This document shows, one piece after another, positions 1 to 7,029 of a stretch of 29,313 bases of DNA. Position numbers and translations under genes: made by a program. Under the pieces are notes generated by a model. The model did not search any database and was not told the origin of the DNA. It saw only the letters and a list, made by a program, of their open reading frames with translations. The DNA is from a virus: IMG/VR virus record IMGVR_UViG_3300037497_000094, positions 1 through 29,313 of that record. One strand, written 5' to 3'. Each line of letters opens with the position of its first letter. The first letter of the stretch is position 1.

Positions 1-243
1 CTCTTGATCAGCTTGCATTCCCTTTTGATTTTTTCCCCAATACGTTGGGATGAATGGATCTTCTTCAACTTTTTTTAACATTTTTTCAACAGGAATCGCC
101 CTGCTTGAGGCACTGTTTCGAGAAAACATCCTATGCGTGTTAAATTCAGCCAAAACTATCCTGGGAAAGGTCACCTCCATCGTCGTCAATCTCGCACCAC
201 GAGGTGATAAGCTATCTTCAAGAATTTTTGCAGCATATGCCAT
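1..243 (-). CDS. thyX: Flavin-dependent thymidylate synthase ThyX (3' part cut off by window edge)
   Basis: ThyX converts dUMP to dTMP using methylenetetrahydrofolate, FAD and NADPH. Only the first 81 residues are inside the window. Residues 36-49 read THRMFSRNSASSRA, which matches the ThyX signature RHRxxSxNxxSxRY at the invariant spacing (H37, R38, S41, N43, S46, R48), with the first Arg replaced by Thr and the last Tyr by Ala. This looks like the divergent ThyX branch found in phages and some bacteria (from memory). The ATG at 243 has a GGAGG ribosome site 9 bases upstream, overlapping the end of the deacetylase gene, so the two are co-translated. With dUTPase and ribonucleotide reductase in the same window it completes a dTMP supply route. 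Family assignment is fairly sure; the substrate-binding C-terminal half cannot be seen. Confidence 0.85.
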   Translation of the reverse strand, partial: MAYAAKILEDSLSPRGARLTTMEVTFPRIVLAEFNTHRMFSRNSASSRAIPVEKMLKKVEEDPFIPTYWGKNQKGMQADQE

Positions 244-248
244 TTTCT

Positions 249-1121
249 TTATCCTCCATACACTCGAACACACTCACGCATCGTGTTATCATGGATCTCA
301 AGGACTTTTGGAATCGATCCATCACGCTCTGTCTGGTAACCACCAGCCAAATTCCAGGCAACGGGCACACCCTTTGTCTTAAAGGCTTCAAAAACAATCG
401 CATCACGAAGACGTAGTTGTTCTGTTGTCAACCAACCACCATAAGGATCATTGATGTGTGGGTCTGCCCCAGCTTGATACAACACGACATCACAGTCCGA
501 CATCCAGTCTAAGATGCCCGGTAGTTGTGAGAAGAAATCATCAACTTGGCTCACGTCAACAAACGTTCCTCCACCTGTGAAGTGTTTGATCCACTTGGAC
601 GCCTTTAACTTATGAATGATGTTATCCGTGCCGTTACCATAGTGCATGTCAAGGTCGAGAATCCCAACCCGTGAAGCACCTTCTTTTTGCAAGACGAGCG
701 CCGCAACCATCAAACCGTTAAACGTACAAAATCCCTGAGGGGTATGATGTTCAGCGTGATGAAAACCAGAGCATGGAGCACAAGCAACGGCTCTTGTTTT
801 GATCGCATGTCGAGCCGCAGATAACATCGCACCAGAAGTAAATGGTAGTGACATAGCAACGTCTGGCGAACGGTTTCCAAATCCGTTGTTGCATCGCCCC
901 GCCAACACATCTTCTACGTATGTCCTGTCGTGCGCGAGCGTGAGTTCATCAACCGTAACCGGCTCAGGTTCTTTGACATCGATCACAAATTTCTCTTGCC
1001 ATGATTCAACAACTTTTGCTGGCTTGGCCGCGCTGGGCGAAAGACTTTGGCTGTCAGCCACCATCTTGGGTGTATAGAAAACAACGATAGGTTTGATAAC
1101 TGTTGACACCATCTTTAACAT
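249..1121 (-). CDS. HDAC-family zinc-dependent deacetylase (histone deacetylase / acetylpolyamine amidohydrolase fold)
   Basis: A 290-residue protein with the full catalytic set of the arginase/HDAC-fold deacetylases. The His dyad is H121-H122 in GFHHAEHH; GFCTFN follows at 130-135; the zinc ligands are D158 and H160 in ILDLDMHYGNGT and D220 in YQAGADPHINDP; the transition-state Tyr is Y262 in NLAGGY. Such enzymes remove acetyl groups from lysines, polyamines or related small molecules; which of these applies cannot be told. Length is close to the usual catalytic core, with no extra domain and no signal peptide. The start is ATG at 1121 or 1112; neither has a strong ribosome site. It lies upstream of thyX in the same direction and just after the group of small unknown proteins, so it is expressed with the nucleotide-metabolism genes. 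Fold and chemistry are secure; the biological target is unknown. Confidence 0.88.
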   Translation of the reverse strand: MLKMVSTVIKPIVVFYTPKMVADSQSLSPSAAKPAKVVESWQEKFVIDVKEPEPVTVDELTLAHDRTYVEDVLAGRCNNGFGNRSPDVAMSLPFTSGAMLSAARHAIKTRAVACAPCSGFHHAEHHTPQGFCTFNGLMVAALVLQKEGASRVGILDLDMHYGNGTDNIIHKLKASKWIKHFTGGGTFVDVSQVDDFFSQLPGILDWMSDCDVVLYQAGADPHINDPYGGWLTTEQLRLRDAIVFEAFKTKGVPVAWNLAGGYQTERDGSIPKVLEIHDNTMRECVRVYGG

Positions 1122-1145
1122 GAAGGTTTTTCTTATGTCATTCTA

Positions 1146-1475
1146 TCACTGTTTAAGCAACTGTTCACGTGCCCTACCCAAAGCAGCAGCTTTGAAGATC
1201 TCTGACCTTGAAAACAGGTCTCTGAGACGATCGTAATCGTGTTCACGTAACAATGTCGTATCGAACTCATACCTCTGTGGATTACAACGACCAAACACAT
1301 ACGAAACAGCGATCCAGATCCTTCGATACCAAGGCCAGACGTCATTTAACCGTGTTTCCATCCACATCTCACCATCAGTCGGATCAAGCGAAAACCTGAT
1401 CACATGATCTGGATGGTCACACTGACACTCTACATACACATGTTCGTTATCGAACGATTGCATGAAACATAACAT
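1146..1475 (-). CDS. Conserved-looking phage hypothetical protein, 109 aa
   Basis: I do not recognise a named family. The N-terminal half has the pair VECQCDHPDH (Cys and His spaced CxCxxxxH, a possible metal site or just a beta hairpin). Residues around 36-65 are aromatic-rich (MWMETRLNDVWPWYRRIWIA), followed by VSYVFGR, giving a short amphipathic stretch. The pattern resembles small hypothetical proteins I recall from T4-like and marine phages, but I cannot name a function. The ATG at 1475 is chosen because nothing longer is open; an in-frame ATG at 1463 is equally possible and neither has a clear ribosome site. It sits between the small N-terminal-motif proteins and the deacetylase. Confidence 0.7.
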   Translation of the reverse strand: MLCFMQSFDNEHVYVECQCDHPDHVIRFSLDPTDGEMWMETRLNDVWPWYRRIWIAVSYVFGRCNPQRYEFDTTLLREHDYDRLRDLFSRSEIFKAAALGRAREQLLKQ

Positions 1476-1496
1476 ACTACATCTAGTTGAACGTGT

Positions 1497-1763
1497 TTAC
1501 ACTTTTTGGATGAACGACCAGATCTGATCCTCAAGCAAGTCATTGGCTTTTTCTTCAAGTTCATCCAACACTTCATTTGCAGCAGCGATCGCTGATCGAC
1601 TGTCGATATCAGTGACCGATTTGTTCATCAAGATGAAACGCTTGATGTGTTGCCTGATCTCATCAACATATCGCTCTGTCGCTTGACGTAGGACAAACGT
1701 CGGAACACCACGAAGGTATTCTTCACGGATAACACGCCTGACGTCACCAACACGTACCTTCAT
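1497..1763 (-). CDS. Small protein with candidate capsid-targeting N-terminus, 88 aa
   Basis: Function unknown. The N-terminus MKVRVGDVRRVIREEY is basic and amphipathic and contains I12-R13-E14, the (I/L)-x-E pattern cut by T4-type prohead proteases. The rest is predicted mostly helical by eye, with an acidic, coiled-coil-like C-terminal half (NEVLDELEEKANDLLEDQ). It starts three bases after the stop of the preceding gene, which has a related N-terminus, so the two are surely co-translated. The ribosome site is weak (AAAAG), which fits coupling. It could be a packaged internal protein, a scaffold-core component or another virion protein; this is inference from the motif only. Confidence 0.75.
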   Translation of the reverse strand: MKVRVGDVRRVIREEYLRGVPTFVLRQATERYVDEIRQHIKRFILMNKSVTDIDSRSAIAAANEVLDELEEKANDLLEDQIWSFIQKV

Positions 1764-1766
1764 TGA

Positions 1767-2135
1767 TCAAGCTTTTCGATAGTATTCGCCTTCAATCAAC
1801 TTGTTTTCAATCTTATAGATCAGGTTCTGGACCTCGTTATACAACTCTTCACTTGCTTCATCAACCTGATATTCCCAAGCTTCAACACCTGTCAACTCGA
1901 TAGATGGATCATCTGCACCCGCAAGATCATGCCAAGAATTACCAACCACCATACAAAGATTGTCGATGGCGTCAATGGGTCTACGTCCTGCAATACCCGC
2001 GCCCAACGTTTCAACGGTTGGTTTTTTTTCAACGGGGGGGGTCCACAATGGTGAACCAGGCTGGCGTCCCTCAATGGCTTCCTTGATTAGACTTCTAACT
2101 TGACGCTTATCAAGCTTAACAACTTTATTCTTCAT
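1767..2135 (-). CDS. Small protein with candidate capsid-targeting N-terminus, 122 aa
   Basis: Function unknown. The N-terminal peptide has a Lys/Arg-rich helix ending in VRSLIKEA, with I17-K18-E19 followed by Ala, an ideal T4 gp21-type cleavage sequence. A flexible Pro-rich linker follows (about residues 25-40), then a mixed region and an acidic helical C-terminus. The linker is encoded by two homopolymer runs, eight A and eight C on the coding strand (window 2022-2029 and 2034-2041), which could slip. Start ATG at 2135 overlaps the upstream stop as ATGA and has a good AAGGTGG ribosome site. It is third of four adjacent genes sharing this N-terminal design. Confidence 0.78.
   Translation of the reverse strand: MKNKVVKLDKRQVRSLIKEAIEGRQPGSPLWTPPVEKKPTVETLGAGIAGRRPIDAIDNLCMVVGNSWHDLAGADDPSIELTGVEAWEYQVDEASEELYNEVQNLIYKIENKLIEGEYYRKA
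2022..2041. repeat. Paired homopolymer runs T8 and G8 in coding sequence
   Basis: Eight T (2022-2029) and eight G (2034-2041) lie four bases apart, on the coding strand eight C and eight A, within the gene at 1767-2135. Such runs can slip during replication or sequencing. The intact frame encodes a Pro-Pro-Val-Glu-Lys-Lys linker. Confidence 0.6.
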
Positions 2136-2476
2136 GATCCACCTTTTATCTGTTTATGTGCCTGGACCCACGCCGTCTTCACGGTATCGTTGATCTTAGC
2201 AACGACCTGCTCAACCGCGGCATTTGCGACTTTTTCAATCTGCTGATAAGCTGCGTCATCGAACTCTCGTGTCTCAGAGTTATACTTGTCTGCGCTCGCC
2301 AATGTCAAGTTCATCACAAGTCCACTCTTAAATGAGTTTCCAATATCTTTCATCGCCGAAGCAACGCCCTTTTTGTCAACTGGATCTTGAACAGGTTGGT
2401 TGTTCTTAAACACGGACGGTGAGACAGCAACCTCACGTAGCAACTTTCTTAATACGCTATATCTGATAAACATCAT
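2132..2476 (-). CDS. Small protein with candidate capsid-targeting N-terminus, 114 aa
   Basis: Function unknown. It begins MMFIRYSVLRKLLREV, where L13-R14-E15 fits the (I/L)-x-E prohead protease rule, and RYSVLRKLLRE closely parallels RYGVLKVAIRE of the protein at 26584-26877. A short Pro/Asn linker is followed by a soluble helical body. The start is ATG at 2476 or the next ATG at 2473: a GGGAAGG ribosome site lies 3 or 6 bases upstream, so a GTG further upstream at 2488 is less likely. The stop of the previous gene overlaps as TAATG. Its end overlaps the next gene by ATGA. The neighbours share the same architecture. Confidence 0.77.
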   Translation of the reverse strand: MMFIRYSVLRKLLREVAVSPSVFKNNQPVQDPVDKKGVASAMKDIGNSFKSGLVMNLTLASADKYNSETREFDDAAYQQIEKVANAAVEQVVAKINDTVKTAWVQAHKQIKGGS

Positions 2477-2964
2477 TAACCTTCCCACTCTTCATTTGCC
2501 GGATCGACGATTTTCATCAAAACTCGTGCAGCATTCTTTGCATACTCATCAGCGGCATGCATTACACTGTTATGAAATTCCATCTCTGCATCTTGCATGT
2601 CATCATTGCTCGATCCATCGAGAATAGATTGAACTTCTTTTAAGGAAATCCATCCCAGGCCATATTTTTGTGTCTCTTTATATAGCCTATCGACGACATA
2701 ACGATGAAGCTTCATATTCATCTTGAAGATTGATTCATCAAACATGTCAATGTTCTCTTCAACGAGATCTGTCATCGCTTTTTCAAGCACGTTGACATTG
2801 ACTCGACCTTCCATCCCACGAAGAGAATCATGATCAACGTCTGCTTCATTCAAAGAAGACAATTGAAGGTTTTCTTCACGAGAACGACGAGCTCGCGATG
2901 CGAGCTCCATCTCTTCTTTGATCACTTGGTTTATGAATGATACTTGACGTCCAGAAAGTTTCAT
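2476..2964 (-). CDS. Small protein with candidate capsid-targeting N-terminus, 162 aa
   Basis: Function unknown. It begins MKLSGRQVSFINQVIKEEM; I15-K16-E17 matches the (I/L)-x-E cleavage pattern. Further on there is a Ser/Arg/Glu-rich stretch and then a helical region with many acidic residues (for example VEENIDMFDESIF). I place the start at ATG 2964 because AGAAGG lies about eight bases before it; a GTG at 2973 would put the ribosome site inside the coding region. It is the first gene of the four-gene group and follows nrdJ after a 53-base gap, which holds nothing I can recognise. Confidence 0.77.
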   Translation of the reverse strand: MKLSGRQVSFINQVIKEEMELASRARRSREENLQLSSLNEADVDHDSLRGMEGRVNVNVLEKAMTDLVEENIDMFDESIFKMNMKLHRYVVDRLYKETQKYGLGWISLKEVQSILDGSSNDDMQDAEMEFHNSVMHAADEYAKNAARVLMKIVDPANEEWEG

Positions 2965-3017
2965 AGATGACACCTTCTGTAATTAGGTCACTCAAACGAA
3001 GTTTAATGACAACAAAA

Positions 3018-5498
3018 TCATCCACACTTGCTTGCACCACAATCACCACACGTAGAGCACCCTTGTTGATAGTATACATTTGTGCTACCACACTGGGCAC
3101 ATGTCTTTTCTGTGGTCACTTTTGTACCGTCGGGTATGTAGCTCTTGCTCAAGACACGAGCAATGACGTTTGAGAATGACGTGATGTCACTATGCTTATC
3201 TTTCTTTAATTGTTCACAGAGATACTGCACTGGGACGCCATGACGTAAAGCTAACGATATCGTCCTTGTGAATGCACCATACACTGGACTGTCAAACAGA
3301 TTGACGATGTCCTTAAACAGCAACACATCATCGTCTCCAATTGGAATCTTCAGGTTATACGTTGCAATTCCATCTTTATTTTTGCCGTTCTTGATGAGGG
3401 TCCCTTCTTTTGCTTTTCTTGGGACTTCAACGTGTTCCTGTAGACCTGCAAAGATCTCATATGGATGACCGTTCAACAAACCTATCAAGACAAGGTACGT
3501 TTCTCCTTGAACTGTTGCTCGTTGTATGTCGCAGGGAAGCTCACGTGGACGTTTTGGTGCGTGGGTCTCAACAATCATGATAGGTTGACCACGTGAATCA
3601 GATTCTTTCACGATCACAGCATCACGTGAACCTATCCTATAGATCGTTACGCCCTTACAACCGGTTTCCCAAGCGTGCATACACAGCTTTTCTACGGTTT
3701 CAGTCGTTACATCTTCTGGCAGGTTTGTTGTGTTTGAGACGCTGTGACACAACCACTTTTGGGCTGCTGCTTGAATGTCTATCTTCTTTAACCAGTCGAT
3801 GCTTTCAACCGTTGAACCAAAATAGGGTGACTTCGATTCATCATGCTCACCAGTAACCTCTGACCACTTTGCTACACCGTGATGAGAGATATCATAATGT
3901 TGCCACTTATCACCTGACTTATCAACTTCGTCAACGCGAGCTTGTTTATCGCTTGGGTTGACTTTTCTCTTTCTTCTTGCCTTTAGAAATAACACTGGTT
4001 CACACCCAGACGTTGTTTGTGTCAATAATGACGTAGATCCGGCTGGCGCAGTTGTTGTGTTAGCGATGTTTCGCCTACCGTGTTTTTCATACATCATCCT
4101 CAATTCACGATCTTCAGACATGATTTGTTCAATGAACACGTGATTCTTTTCAACCTCGAGCGAAAAGATCGGAAATGGACCTCGATCACGAGCCATCATA
4201 ACTGACGATCTATACGAATTAAGCGCTAACGCCTTGTAAACTTCTTCAGTGAGTTTAATGCTATCGTTAGAGCCATACTGAAGATTGAGATATGCAAACG
4301 TATCACCAAGTGCAGTTATTCCCAAACCAGTTCGTCGACCGTCTATGGCAACTTTTTTGATCTTTTTCCATAGGTTTAATTCAACAGTTTTGATGTCTTC
4401 TGGTTCTGGATCGTGCTCAATTTTATTGATGATTTTATTGATCGCTTCTAACTCAAGATCAACGAGATCGTCCATCAATTTTTGTGCTTTTTGTACAACA
4501 TTTCCATATCGTTGATAATCAAATCTTGCGCTTGTTGTAAATGGATCAATCACAAACTTTGACAAATTTATCAACAATAACCGGCAACTATCCGCCGGTG
4601 GTAGTGGCAGTTCGCCGCAAGGATTTGTTGATGATGTTTTAAAACCAAACTTAGCATATGCATCAGCAGGTGAACGATCGATGACTTGATCCCAAAACAG
4701 CATACCTGGTTCAGAACAATCACGCATCGCTTTTACGATGTTTTGCCAGACTTCACGTGCATTGACCATCTTTGAAACAATGTGTTTGACATCTTTATCA
4801 ACTGGGAACCTTTGTTCATACTCTTTGTTGTCTTTTACTGCCTGCATGAATTCATTCGTCATGCGAACAGACACGTTGGCACCAGTTACTTTTTTACGAT
4901 CACGTTTTATGTTTGCGAACGTCAACACGTCTGGGTGATGAACAGAGATCGTCAACATCAAAGCCCCTCTACGACCCTCTTGTGCAACTTCACGACACGA
5001 ATTTGAATATCGTTCCATGAAGATGCCGCTGCCGTCTGTCGTCCTCGCGGCATTTGCTGCTGCAAGACCCTTTGGTCGGATCGTAGAGATGTCAAACCCA
5101 ACGCCCCCTCGGCGTTTCATGATCTGCACCTGTTCTTGGTCGGCCTTCATTATGCCACCATATGAATCATAGGGTGACTCAATGACAAAACAGTTTGATA
5201 ACGACTGAACCTGAAACTTGTTTCCGATCGCCGACATTGGACCGCCTTGCGGCACAACCTGCCAATCAGATAACATCTCATAGATCTCATCTTCTGACAA
5301 CGGGTTAGGATAGTTTGCTTCTATACGAGCAAACTCACGAGCTAACCGACGGTGCATGTCAGTTGGCGTCTGTTCATACAGGTTTCCTTCAAGATCTTGA
5401 AGAGCGTACTTTCCCGAAAAAACATCCGCGGCGAGCTCGTCGCCTTTAAAATAATTTATCGAAGCACTCCGTACGTGATCATACGAATACGTCCTCAT
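3018..5498 (-). CDS. nrdJ: Adenosylcobalamin-dependent (class II) ribonucleotide reductase
   Basis: Reduces ribonucleotides to deoxyribonucleotides using a B12-derived radical. 826 residues. The active-site residues are C103 (SLSNCFV), the N292-P-C294-G-E296 motif with the radical Cys C294, and C305 in PADSCRLLLIN. The 11-residue spacing between the radical Cys and the second redox Cys is that of class II enzymes such as the Thermotoga one, not the longer spacing of class I. GRRNIANTTTAPAGS is the phosphate-binding region. The C-terminus carries a Cys-rich zinc-ribbon-like tail, CAQCG...GCSTCGDCGASKCG, whose last Cys pair would reduce the active site. No NrdB-like small subunit is seen. ATG at 5498 follows the previous stop directly and has GGAGAA upstream. 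It depends on host cobalamin. Confidence 0.93.
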   Translation of the reverse strand: MRTYSYDHVRSASINYFKGDELAADVFSGKYALQDLEGNLYEQTPTDMHRRLAREFARIEANYPNPLSEDEIYEMLSDWQVVPQGGPMSAIGNKFQVQSLSNCFVIESPYDSYGGIMKADQEQVQIMKRRGGVGFDISTIRPKGLAAANAARTTDGSGIFMERYSNSCREVAQEGRRGALMLTISVHHPDVLTFANIKRDRKKVTGANVSVRMTNEFMQAVKDNKEYEQRFPVDKDVKHIVSKMVNAREVWQNIVKAMRDCSEPGMLFWDQVIDRSPADAYAKFGFKTSSTNPCGELPLPPADSCRLLLINLSKFVIDPFTTSARFDYQRYGNVVQKAQKLMDDLVDLELEAINKIINKIEHDPEPEDIKTVELNLWKKIKKVAIDGRRTGLGITALGDTFAYLNLQYGSNDSIKLTEEVYKALALNSYRSSVMMARDRGPFPIFSLEVEKNHVFIEQIMSEDRELRMMYEKHGRRNIANTTTAPAGSTSLLTQTTSGCEPVLFLKARRKRKVNPSDKQARVDEVDKSGDKWQHYDISHHGVAKWSEVTGEHDESKSPYFGSTVESIDWLKKIDIQAAAQKWLCHSVSNTTNLPEDVTTETVEKLCMHAWETGCKGVTIYRIGSRDAVIVKESDSRGQPIMIVETHAPKRPRELPCDIQRATVQGETYLVLIGLLNGHPYEIFAGLQEHVEVPRKAKEGTLIKNGKNKDGIATYNLKIPIGDDDVLLFKDIVNLFDSPVYGAFTRTISLALRHGVPVQYLCEQLKKDKHSDITSFSNVIARVLSKSYIPDGTKVTTEKTCAQCGSTNVYYQQGCSTCGDCGASKCG

Positions 5499-5621
5499 CT
5501 ATTGACATTCTCCACTTGCATTGATAACGTGTAATTCACCGATCTTCACGTCATAACTATGCGTGTCACGGTATGCAATAACTATTCCGTCAAGACGTTG
5601 GGTTTGATGTCTCGTTATCAT
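5499..5621 (-). CDS. Very small protein between helicase and nrdJ, about 40 aa (start uncertain)
   Basis: Function unknown. The frame is open without an ATG-linked ribosome site; ATG candidates are at 5621 (40 aa), 5645 and 5681 (60 aa). I chose 5621 because it overlaps the helicase end by only 32 bases. The C-terminal part, with RLDGIVIAYRDTHSYDVKIG followed by a short beta-like segment, reads like real protein with alternating hydrophobic residues, suggesting a small beta-barrel. It ends with a TAG directly abutting the ATG of nrdJ, so it would be translated with nrdJ, whose ribosome site lies inside this frame. It may also be a non-coding spacer. Confidence 0.5.
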   Translation of the reverse strand: MITRHQTQRLDGIVIAYRDTHSYDVKIGELHVINASGECQ

Positions 5622-7029
5622 CACGTTTCGGTTGTAACCCAACATCTGATTGAAGTTCACGCCACTTTGCACGAAGAGCATTTTTAAACGCTTTATCGTC
5701 TTCTTTGTGCGCTTCTTCAAGGTTGCCAGCAGTTCCTGCAATCTCAAACTTGCTACGTGCGGTGTCTATCTTGATCGGATAAACAATTCCATCGCGGCCG
5801 GCACGATTTTTGGCGATATATAACCGACCCCAACCGGTCGATTTTTCATGTGCTTTCCTTGATATGCTCAAGACAACATCAGCGACCATTGCTTTACCAT
5901 ATGCTTCACTCATGTTTCCCAAATCAACGATGTCAGTCGTGGATCCTTCCTTATTTGCCTGGGAGGCGCTCCAGACCGGGAGCTGTTTCTCTGTTGCAAA
6001 TCCTCGAAGCTCTTCATAGATCAATTTAAGTTCATGACGTAGAGAATCATATTGTCGAGTTGAACGCATGATATCAGCATAATCTATGATTATGATGCCA
6101 GGCCTGAATCCCTTTAGATCGAGTCTCTCAATGTGACTACGAATCGTATAGATCGTAGCTGAGTTTGTTGGGAACTCTTTGATCATCAGACGACCCAACT
6201 TCATCGACTTGTACTTGCTAATGATGTTGTCCTTGTCATCAATGACGTCATTGGAATCGATGTCACATAGATTAGAGTCGTAGCGACGTCCAACCGCGGC
6301 CTCTGACAGTTCCATCGTGTAGTGAAGAACGTCAACACCATGACGCAACGCATTTGCACCTAAAAACGTCAAAAAATGTGATTTGCCAACTCCCGTCGGC
6401 GCGCAAATTATCCCAAGTTCACCGCTACCAAGACCACCATACATTATATCTTTACGATCAAGCTCATCTAAGCCTGTCGGAACACAGTTGCGCTGTAGCC
6501 TCGTAAACCTTGATTCATAATCAGAAAAGAAATCATGACCCAATCCCGGCGTCGTGCCGACACAAACGGCTTTCTTTATTCCCTCAACGATCTGTTCGTA
6601 TTTTTCAGCTTGCATCTGATCGACGGCAACCTCTAACGCTTGTTTTAGAGCTTGCTTTCTGCAAAAATCAAGTGCTTTTTCTTTGACATACTGAAGATCA
6701 CCAGGGTCTGGATTCATACGCATCCGTTGAAGGTAATCAATTATCTGATCCCTCAATACGATGTCTGTACCAACTTTTAGTTCATCACGAACGATGGTAA
6801 CAAGCAATTGCAACGTCGGAAACACCTTATATTTCTTAGCATGACCAAAATACCTGTCGGCCAAAAAAACAAGATACTTTAGCTCAAGATAGTTGACATC
6901 AAACACCTCAACCATCTGATCTGCCCATGCACGGTCTGACAACAAAGCCTGCACGATCTTTTCTTGAAAACTCTTCCCATACTGTCCAAATGTCACACGT
7001 GTTGACGTTGTCAACGCTTCTTCACTCAT
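5590..7029 (-). CDS. Replicative DNA helicase, DnaB / T4 gp41 type
   Basis: Hexameric 5'-3' helicase that unwinds DNA at the fork. 479 residues: an N-terminal helical domain (about 1-150) and a RecA-like ATPase core. Visible motifs are Walker A APTGVGKS at 210-217, the H1a Glu in YTMELSE (E240), Walker B IIIIDYAD with D316, and H3 SASQANK with Q357; a basic finger candidate is the SISRKAHEK region near 390. No intein is present. Its ATG overlaps the stop of the exonuclease gene as ATGA and has GGAGA seven bases upstream. No primase domain is fused, and no primase gene is visible in the window. Sits in the replication cluster with exonuclease, recombinase and SSB. Confidence 0.93.
   Translation of the reverse strand: MSEEALTTSTRVTFGQYGKSFQEKIVQALLSDRAWADQMVEVFDVNYLELKYLVFLADRYFGHAKKYKVFPTLQLLVTIVRDELKVGTDIVLRDQIIDYLQRMRMNPDPGDLQYVKEKALDFCRKQALKQALEVAVDQMQAEKYEQIVEGIKKAVCVGTTPGLGHDFFSDYESRFTRLQRNCVPTGLDELDRKDIMYGGLGSGELGIICAPTGVGKSHFLTFLGANALRHGVDVLHYTMELSEAAVGRRYDSNLCDIDSNDVIDDKDNIISKYKSMKLGRLMIKEFPTNSATIYTIRSHIERLDLKGFRPGIIIIDYADIMRSTRQYDSLRHELKLIYEELRGFATEKQLPVWSASQANKEGSTTDIVDLGNMSEAYGKAMVADVVLSISRKAHEKSTGWGRLYIAKNRAGRDGIVYPIKIDTARSKFEIAGTAGNLEEAHKEDDKAFKNALRAKWRELQSDVGLQPKRDDNETSNPTS

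Noticed and set aside
50-382. Plus-strand frame of 110 codons near the window start
   Set aside because: It crosses the antisense of both thyX and the deacetylase, each of which has clear family motifs on the minus strand.
1892-2074. Minus-strand alternative frame within the 122-residue gene
   Set aside because: It has no start signal of its own and the main frame has a good ribosome site and coupling; kept only as a possible slippage product.
5590-7029. Intein in the helicase or ribonucleotide reductase
   Set aside because: Both proteins have normal length and unbroken motif spacing, with no intein splice-site residues or endonuclease block.
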